NCBI GenBank assembly: GCA_034189035.1
Contig: JAXHVA010000028.1
Span: 1-47,470, forward strand
DNA length: 47,470 bases
Source of the DNA: JAUXFK01 sp034189035
GTDB lineage: Bacteria; Desulfobacterota; UBA8473
Direction: 5' to 3'
Shown: positions 41,374-47,470 of the stretch, piece by piece
Layout of the letters: each line of letters starts with the position of its first letter
How positions within the stretch are numbered: the first letter of the stretch is position 1
The notes under the pieces: model-generated
The model's input: only the letters and a program-made list of their open reading frames with translations
Database searches by the model: none
What the model was told of the DNA's origin: nothing
Program-made: the position numbers and the translations under genes

Positions 41374-42791
41374 TTACGCCCCTGACAAATGCTCCAAAAG
41401 GATCGAAATGTCTCTCACACCTTCAAGGCTCAACAGGAGTTCTATCGCATTGTCGTTACTCTTTTGTCCTAGCACAGAAATGGCGTTGCTCTTGAATTTG
41501 TCTACAAGCTCCTGGTCGGTCATTCTCGCCTTATCCGGCTACAGATTTCCTTTCTTCCAATCCCTTTCCTCTTCGATGGTTTTCCCTTGACGGTTACCTG
41601 TACCTTAGAAAGGTGGATTCCCGGATCATCTAGGATGGTTTTTCCATAACCAGGGTGGGCGTAGACCTCTATCTTTTTAAGGAAATCCTGAATATCAGGG
41701 TTATTGAAGTTTTCATCCATCTGCCAATCCGCACTATTTTTATCTTGAACGCTTTTGTTGCAAACGGATAGCTGGAAGGAACTGGCCATCCATATGGCTT
41801 TTGATCTCTGATACATTTCAAGCAGGCAGGGTTACGAGCGAATCTATGGAAACCTTGACCTCCTCGATCTCACCCGGCGTGAGATTGTTCTTCTCTATAA
41901 TTTCGATAAAGCAATCTAACCCTTCGTGCATAGCCCTACAACACGGATATGATTTGTATGGGTAGGGAACCTCCGTTTCTCTCCAATTTTCTTGAGGATA
42001 ACTTCAGACTTCCATCTCTGTGATCTAAAGAATTGGAAGGACCCATGCTCTCCATCCAATACTGTCTTATCTCCACTATATCCCTCTTTTCCAATGAGAA
42101 TTGCGAGAATTTCGGCCTGTGAGGTAAAGCCAGCAGATCCGTACTTTGTCATCGCATTGGGAGAAGTGTGACTCCACTTACCCATGGTGGGAACGGGAGA
42201 AATATATCCTGCGATACCCATGGCATTGCCAATCCCTTCACCATCGAGTCTGAATACTTTTGCTAGCCCAGCGCCCCCTGCAAATATGCAAAAACCCACC
42301 CCTGACACAGCTGGTATTTCCATTCTTACGAAATCTGGGGGCTCAGCTACAAACCATCGCCACTCAGACAGGGCACCTTCCAAGCGGACGGAGAGTTCAT
42401 AAGCAATGGAGAGGGTCGCTATTAAGTCCTTGTCTGAAAGAGAAAGGCCCTCTGCTATGGCAGGAGATACGGGTGTAACCATTGGAGGAGAATGGCTAGC
42501 GGGAAACATGAGACCGTCCATATCGAGTGCGTTCATCAATTCCCCACTTGTAAAGGATGCGGACAGAGAAGACACCCTTTGATTCGTTCCTAATATGGTC
42601 GATTCAGGAGGACCAACGTTCTTCTTAGAAAATATAGTAGCATATTTCCCCTTATCAACAAGGGTATCTGCTATTGCACATCCAATAGAATCGAGAAACA
42701 TTCTCTTTGTGCTGTAAACCACGTAGGACGGTAAACTCTCAAATTCAACATCGAGTATGGAATGCGTTATGCCTTCCATAATTTCTGTCAT
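41374..42791 (-). pseudogene. MmgE/PrpD-family gene broken by several frameshifts
   Basis: The first frame (42791 to 41916) starts MTEIMEGITHSILDV and contains FLDSIGCAIAD, the conserved SGELMNALDMDG and the GIAGYISP region. The frame then shifts near 41950; the family continues as YPYKSYPCCRAMHEGLDCF and EEVKVSIDSLV, stops, and resumes as DGQFLPAI (the DAQFSLPY position), VYAHPGY and VQVTVKG. A last frame gives MTDQELVDKFKSNA and ends at the TAA at 41374. At least three disruptions make it a pseudogene of a 2-methylcitrate-dehydratase / aconitate-decarboxylase-like protein. The start has a GAGGGG just upstream. Confidence 0.85.
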
Positions 42792-42939
42792 CTATACCCC
42801 CCCCCTCTTTTTCGAGGTATATCCTTACATATCGTTGCAGGAAGAGCCCAGACAGAAAGCCTGTTTCAGGGTTGTGCATCAATCGATTGAAAGCTTGCAG
42901 CTACGGTAACAATCTAATTTTTGAGATTTTAATTGATAA

Positions 42940-43045
42940 TGCGGTGATCAATTTTAACCTTTATAATTGTTTGAACTTCTCATTGAGTTAGGAAAGGACA
43001 AAAGGGAAAGATGCGAGTTCTATCTGGGTTAAAATTGATTGCCTT
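42940..43045. repeat. Intergenic palindromic repeat, copy C
   Basis: TCAATTTTAA at 42948-42957 and its inverse TTAAAATTGA at 43029-43038 are 91 bp apart, exactly as in copy B. Between them are AATTGTTTGAAC, GAGTTAGGAAAG and GGGAAAGATGC, shared with copies A and B. It lies between the divergent PrpD-like pseudogene and the actin-like gene. Confidence 0.65.
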
Positions 43046-43395
43046 TAAAAGCTTGACAGATGCCTTCTAAATAGTGACCATCTAGAAATGAGCTATTATG
43101 TTTAAGATCAAGGAAGGCGAAGATTCTAATCGCAGGAAAATATATCATATATTTCGGGGATTGAAATCAGAGCCTGGCAAAAAGATTGGGAAAAGGGCCT
43201 ATTTGTAGACGGGTACTAAATGGTATCAATTTTTCTTTATTTTTATATAATATGAAAAATTGTACGAGTATGTCAAGGAGGGAATGAGGTTTTTTTATAG
43301 TGAATTGTGTAAATTTTCCCTTTTTATATCTTATAATTTGTGATAAGGATAGAAAATTAGTAAAAATAACACAACCATTGTGGATGGAGGAAGGA

Positions 43396-44451
43396 ATGGA
43401 AATCCTTGGTATTGATGTTGGTTTTGGATTCACAAAGGCAACAAATGGTAAAGAATTCATAATATTTAAGTCGCTTTTTGGAGAGGCAAGAGAGATACAA
43501 TTTCAAATGAATATCGGAGAATCTTCTTTAACCGATAATTTACATGTTACGATTGACGATCAATCGTATTTTGTAGGTGATTACGCTGAAAAGCAATCCA
43601 ATGTCACACAATTCACCTTGCACCAGGAAAGTCTTTTGACTGATTTTACCAGGATTTTAGCCTTAACTGCTGCAGGAAGTATTACGGAAAAGTATTTACC
43701 TATTCGAGTTGTAACAGGACTTCCTATCGGTTATTTAAAACAATATCACCAGCAATTTGCAAAGATATTAGCCGGGCAACACAATATAACTTACCACAAC
43801 ACTGATGGCACCGAATTCTCAAGAAAGATAAATATCGATAAGATTCTAATCATACCTCAACCATTGGGGAGCGTTTTTAATCTTTTAATGGATGACTGTG
43901 GGAAGATCGTAAATAAAGATCTGACAAAACAGAAGATAGGTGTGGTTGATATTGGCTTTCGGACAACAGATTTCAGTGTTTTTGATCAGTTGCGTTATAT
44001 TGAGCGTGGCAGTGCTACTACCGACACTGGGATTTCGAAGAGTCTCGGAGTTATTTCAAAAAAGCTTAGCGAGGAATGTGACGTTAACGTAGAGGTCTAT
44101 CGCCTGTACAAAGCAATGAGGACAGGTTCTATAAAGATTCGAGGAAAAGAGTATAACATTTCAAAGCTCATAAATCAGATATTTTCCCATTCTGCCAGAA
44201 CGATCGCAAACGACGTTGAGCGACTTTGGGCGAATGACTGGGATATTGATACAATCATCTTGACTGGCGGTGGTAGCGTAGAACTGGCTGAGCATATTAA
44301 ACCATTGATTACTGGAAATGTTGTACCCCTTGAAAACAGGATGGATATTCGAATGAATAATGTCCAAGGATATTTGAAGTACGGTAAATATAAGTGGGAC
44401 AAAACATCTCCAGAAACCCAGCCTTCATCCAAAGAACAGGAAGGAACATAG
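43396..44451 (+). CDS. ParM/StbA-family actin-like ATPase
   Basis: 351 residues from the ATG at 43396, which has GGAGGAAGG immediately upstream; an earlier in-frame start lacks such a site. The actin-fold nucleotide motifs are LGIDVGFGFTKA (phosphate 1), VVDIGFRTTDFSVF (phosphate 2) and IILTGGGSVELAEHI (adenosine). The N-terminal half is of the archaeal/plasmid ALP type. Such proteins form filaments that segregate plasmids or position cell structures. No ParR-like DNA-binding gene or centromere-like repeat array is beside it, so it is an orphan and may be a plasmid relic or have a chromosomal role. Confidence 0.85.
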   Translation: MEILGIDVGFGFTKATNGKEFIIFKSLFGEAREIQFQMNIGESSLTDNLHVTIDDQSYFVGDYAEKQSNVTQFTLHQESLLTDFTRILALTAAGSITEKYLPIRVVTGLPIGYLKQYHQQFAKILAGQHNITYHNTDGTEFSRKINIDKILIIPQPLGSVFNLLMDDCGKIVNKDLTKQKIGVVDIGFRTTDFSVFDQLRYIERGSATTDTGISKSLGVISKKLSEECDVNVEVYRLYKAMRTGSIKIRGKEYNISKLINQIFSHSARTIANDVERLWANDWDIDTIILTGGGSVELAEHIKPLITGNVVPLENRMDIRMNNVQGYLKYGKYKWDKTSPETQPSSKEQEGT

Positions 44452-44669
44452 AGAGAGTCTTTGCAAATTCAAAAATCACCATTTCTATCCTCTACAGCAG
44501 TTAATTAACATATTGGAACATATCATTTTGCATACCAAAGCAGACTTTTAATCCCTCGTAGGCTTGCAAAATAATATTCAAAAATTCCTTTGATTACAGC
44601 TTAAAGGGGCCTCCCTACTGTAACAGTTTGAAGTATATTTATCCAAATCTAAATTAAGGAGAAAGGCCT

Positions 44670-45839
44670 TTGGAAAGAGAAAAGAAGGTATGTAGCGCCC
44701 TGGCTCCGTTTGGCACCACGATTTTTACTGAGATGACTACTTTAAGCAATAAAGAGGGTGCCATAAATCTTTCACAGGGGTTTCCAGATTTTGACGGCCC
44801 ATTAGAAATTCGAAAGGCAGCTTCGAAAGCGATAATGCGAGGACCTAATCAGTATTGCCCCTCTATTGGTTTGCCTTTGTTGCGTAGCGCTGTGGCAGAC
44901 AAGATGAAACGATTTTATGATGTAAACGTAGTAGATCCAGATACCCAGATAACAGTAACAGCCGGGGCATCCGAAGGACTTGCAGCCACTTTGCTTGGGC
45001 TTTTAGAACCCGGGGATGAGGTGATCCTTATTGAACCCTGTTATGATTTGTATCCAGCAATGATTGCTAGGGCTGGGGCGCATGCTGTGTATGTTTCTCT
45101 CGCACGTCCCGCGTTTGCATTGCCAAAGGAAGAGCTTAAGACGGTGATAGGGAAAAAGACTCGGGCTATTTTGATTAACAATCCGCAAAACCCATGTGGT
45201 AAGGTTTTTTCTAGTGAGGAATTGGATTGGTTGGGAAGGCTCTGCAATGAACAGGATGTGCTCTTAATCAGCGATGAAGTGTATGAGCATTTGGTCTATG
45301 ATGGTCGATCTCATGTGACATTGCTCAGTTTTCCACAGTTTGCGGATCGTGTTATTGTGATATCCTCAACTGCCAAGACGTTTTCAATGACAGGTTGGAA
45401 GGTTGGTTATGTAATAGCATCTGAGATACTAAGTGAGGCAGTGCGTATGAGCCATCAGTTTATCACTTTTTGCACTCCTGGTGCACTTCAGGAAGCAATG
45501 GCTTTTGCTATGAATATGGATGATAACTACTATCATACTTTGCTTAAAGAATACTCTACAAAACGGGATATATTCTGTAATGCACTGTCAGATATCGGTT
45601 TCGACGTGCTGTGGCCAGAGGGGACATATTACGCATCGATCGATATTGGCGCATTCGATTTTTTTGACGATTTATCATTCTGTCGCTATCTTGTAAGTCA
45701 TGTGGGTGTGGCAGCTATTCCAGCGTCATTTTTTTGGAACGAGCGTCGAGAAGGACGTGATTTGGTTAGATTCTGTTTTTGTAAGAAGGATGAGACATTA
45801 AAAGAGGCGATTCGTCGTCTTAAGAATTGGAAGAAATGA
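44670..45839 (+). CDS. PLP-dependent aminotransferase (class I, glutamine/methionine transaminase-like)
   Basis: 389 residues starting at TTG with AAGGAGA seven bases upstream. Fold-type I motifs: INLSQGFPDFDGP, the NNPQNPCG turn (170-177), SDEVYEHLVYD with Asp202, and the Schiff-base Lys236 in SSTAKTFSMTGWKVGY. The pattern fits kynurenine/glutamine transaminase K and methionine aminotransferase (YbdL) relatives. The coupled omega-amidase suggests glutamine or asparagine as amino donor, with an oxo acid such as 2-oxo-4-methylthiobutyrate as acceptor (known for MtnE/MtnU pairs). The amine substrate is inferred, not shown. Confidence 0.9.
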   Translation: MEREKKVCSALAPFGTTIFTEMTTLSNKEGAINLSQGFPDFDGPLEIRKAASKAIMRGPNQYCPSIGLPLLRSAVADKMKRFYDVNVVDPDTQITVTAGASEGLAATLLGLLEPGDEVILIEPCYDLYPAMIARAGAHAVYVSLARPAFALPKEELKTVIGKKTRAILINNPQNPCGKVFSSEELDWLGRLCNEQDVLLISDEVYEHLVYDGRSHVTLLSFPQFADRVIVISSTAKTFSMTGWKVGYVIASEILSEAVRMSHQFITFCTPGALQEAMAFAMNMDDNYYHTLLKEYSTKRDIFCNALSDIGFDVLWPEGTYYASIDIGAFDFFDDLSFCRYLVSHVGVAAIPASFFWNERREGRDLVRFCFCKKDETLKEAIRRLKNWKK

Positions 45840-46597
45840 ACGTAGTTGCTTTGCAATTGGATGTAGTATGGGAAAACCCTAAGGAGAACTATCGACGAGT
45901 GCTTCGATATGCAAGGGAGGCGGCTGATGCAGGTGCCGATGTTTTTGTGCTTCCAGAGATGTTTGCTACGGGATTTTCTATGAACCTTCAGGTTACAACT
46001 GAAAAGTATTGTGGCGAGACAACCGGTTTTCTACGCTCTATAGCAAGAGAATTTGACATGAATGTCATTGGTGGATTGGTCCTTGAGGGCAAAGAAAAAA
46101 GAGGTCGGAACACTGCTTTAGCTGTTGGCAGAGACGGAAACGCTATCGCTATATATACAAAATCGCATCTTATCGGTATGTTAAAGGAAGATATATACCA
46201 TGAACCAGGGGATGGCCCTCAAATATTTACATTAGATGATATGGATTGTGCCTGTTTTATATGTTACGATTTGCGTTTTCCTGAACTGTTTAGGCTTGTG
46301 GCTGATAATTGCAGTCTGGTTTTTGTCATTGCTTCCTGGCCAAGTGTTCGCCATTACCATTGGGATATGCTCTTAAAAGCACGGGCAATAGAGAATCAGA
46401 ATTATGTGGTTGGCGTGAACCGTATTGGGGAAGGGGGAGGAATAACCTTTGCAGGTGGCACCATGATATGTAGCCCATTGGGTGATGTGATTGCACATGG
46501 AGGTGACAAAGAAGGATTGATTTTAGGGGATGTGAATCAAAGAACAGTCAAAGAGATTCGATGTCAGATGCCTTTCCTCAATGATCGTCGCTTTTAG
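45836..46597 (+). CDS. Nitrilase-family omega-amidase
   Basis: 253 residues. The ATG overlaps the aminotransferase stop codon (ATGA), so translation is coupled. The catalytic triad is Glu41 (VLPEMFATGF), Lys109 (YTKSHL) and Cys143 (CFICYDLRFPE), and ASWPSVRHYHWDMLLKARAIENQ matches Nit2/YafV omega-amidases. These hydrolyse 2-oxoglutaramate or 2-oxosuccinamate, pulling the preceding transamination forward. The pairing with the upstream transaminase supports this function over other nitrilase activities. Confidence 0.9.
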   Translation: MNVVALQLDVVWENPKENYRRVLRYAREAADAGADVFVLPEMFATGFSMNLQVTTEKYCGETTGFLRSIAREFDMNVIGGLVLEGKEKRGRNTALAVGRDGNAIAIYTKSHLIGMLKEDIYHEPGDGPQIFTLDDMDCACFICYDLRFPELFRLVADNCSLVFVIASWPSVRHYHWDMLLKARAIENQNYVVGVNRIGEGGGITFAGGTMICSPLGDVIAHGGDKEGLILGDVNQRTVKEIRCQMPFLNDRRF

Positions 46598-46628
46598 AGC
46601 CCTTTTTTATTGGAATACGAGTAATTTT

Positions 46629-46841
46629 TTATACTACAATTACCCTTGAAGAGAATATGAATGGTTCGATCTCATCTGTAAAATTTGTTATTTTATCTAT
46701 AAAACTGAATAGTAAATCCGCCTGTTCTAAACTTTCATACAGATTAAGCATTCCAAGCATGAAGTGCATTAATCGTGGGTTTTGTGACATTTTTATGTTG
46801 AGTCTTTTTAAATCTTGCTCAATTACTTTTTTGTCTATCAT
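46629..46841 (-). CDS. 70-aa small protein of unknown function
   Basis: From the ATG at 46841, which has GGAG six bases upstream (a start four codons earlier is weaker). The product, MIDKKVIEQDLKRLNIKMSQ..., is predicted mostly helical with LMHFMLGMLNLYESLEQADLL in the middle. No family is recognised. It converges on the omega-amidase gene and is followed by nothing on its own strand. Confidence 0.5.
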   Translation of the reverse strand: MIDKKVIEQDLKRLNIKMSQNPRLMHFMLGMLNLYESLEQADLLFSFIDKITNFTDEIEPFIFSSRVIVV

Positions 46842-46853
46842 TGTGATCTCCAT

Positions 46854-47470
46854 ATTTTATTGAACAGATATAAACCTTTTATATTTTATTTAATATAGCA
46901 AAATATGTGCCGATATTATTTCGCTTTTATATAAAAATGGTCTTTTGTATTTAAATGATAAATTTCGTCAGTAGTGTCCGGTTAAGCCCTAAAACAAGGG
47001 GCTTCGTCGTCTAACCTTTTGATATTATTGGTAGCAAAATTTTGTCCAAATTGAAATCGACACCCTTTGGAATTCATTGAAAACTATTGTTATTGCTGGG
47101 TTTTCAGCATTTAGGGCATATTTTAACCGGACAGTAGTGAAATTTCGTAATAGTTTTGAGACCCTTCCCCTTCCTTAATCTTAAAAAAATGCGATCCTGT
47201 ATAGACACTGTCTATTTACGAAATTTTCTTTGTAAAAAGCCTTTTTAAATTCATAGGACGGAAGCTATTCAAAAGATTGGATGAAATCGTGTCAAAGAAT
47301 TGACCTTTACTATTTTATATGGATTTGGAGCATAATAATTAGCTTTTTATTTAACAGCGATTTTCGCACCGCTATGTGAGACATAATTGATCTTCACTCA
47401 TCAATGAAACTCGAACTGCAGGCGTTTATTCCCGAGCCAGGATATGCTCGTGGCCTTCTTATCTAACTGG
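46854..47470. other. Terminal intergenic region containing a MITE
   Basis: Apart from the MITE at 46969-47139 no gene or RNA is recognised. The last 300 bases are AT-rich without a long frame and run off the right edge. Confidence 0.4.
46969..47139. mobile_element. 171-bp MITE with 9-bp target-site duplication
   Basis: The left end CAGTAGTGTCCGGTTAA and the right end, read inversely as CACTACTGTCCGGTTAA, match at 15 of 17 positions. The element is flanked by perfect direct repeats AAATTTCGT at 46960-46968 and 47140-47148. CCCTAAA / TTTAGGGC lies a little further in on both sides. There is no transposase frame, so it would be mobilised in trans by a full-length insertion sequence with GTGTCCGGTTAA ends. 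Confidence 0.88.

Noticed and set aside
41520..41816. Separate 98-codon gene downstream of the PrpD-like frame
   Set aside because: It is the C-terminal part of the same broken PrpD-family gene read in another frame.
1..47470. CRISPR array, prophage or rRNA operon
   Set aside because: No regularly spaced direct repeats, phage structural genes or rRNA sequence were seen anywhere in the window.

Overview
The window reads as a chromosomal segment of an anaerobic Gram-negative bacterium. A Desulfobacterota (deltaproteobacterial) origin is my inference from the mutS2-dnaG-rpoD and zinc-ribbon / RNase HI / rnpB gene orders, the CoA-based metabolism and the lipoprotein signal peptide. No 16S rRNA or other decisive marker is present. 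The sequence is AT-rich by eye, TTG starts are frequent, and remnants of mobile elements and decayed genes are scattered between intact housekeeping genes.

Layout. 1-2.4 kb: decayed IS110 and IS256 elements around a SnoaL-like gene. 3-6.4 kb: a UbiA-family prenyltransferase resembling polyprenyl-phosphate phosphoribosyltransferases, a DUF362 protein, two possible tiny genes and a family 2 glycosyltransferase. 7.5-11.3 kb: two different acyl-CoA mutase large subunits on either side of one small B12-binding subunit, followed at 11.7 kb by an acyl-CoA dehydrogenase. 12.9-14.8 kb: a secreted coiled-coil protein with a fresh in-frame 234-bp duplication, then folC. 14.9-25.6 kb, all on the minus strand: mutS2-dnaG-rpoD-tRNA(CAU), a terminator, a zinc-ribbon coiled-coil protein, RNase HI, RNase P RNA, serS, two tRNA-Ser genes, tRNA-Arg and a cytidylate-kinase-like gene. 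26.3-34.3 kb: an aberrant phosphoglycerate kinase homologue, a questin-oxidase-family protein, a HAD phosphatase, an ABC-F ATPase and typA. 34.9-37.1 kb: a 32-aa basic protein with its own promoter, an ISL3 remnant and an FAD-dependent oxidoreductase. 37.5-40.0 kb: an island bounded by inverted repeats of about 200 bp, holding a phospholipase-A2-like lipoprotein and a frameshifted cyclitol-synthase (2-deoxy-scyllo-inosose synthase / AroB-like) gene. 40.3-42.8 kb: a secreted unknown protein and a frameshifted MmgE/PrpD gene. 43.4-46.6 kb: an orphan ParM-like actin and a translationally coupled aminotransferase / omega-amidase pair. 46.6-47.5 kb: a small unknown gene and a 171-bp MITE with a perfect 9-bp target duplication.

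The most interesting items are (i) the dual acyl-CoA mutase locus, in which both large subunits have lost substrate-binding residues conserved in known mutases and the second has lost nearly all of them; (ii) an intergenic palindromic repeat family with three copies here, two of identical core length (91 bp); (iii) the inverted-repeat-bounded island; and (iv) the divergent phosphoglycerate kinase. All assignments come from reading translations and motifs by eye; no database search was run.
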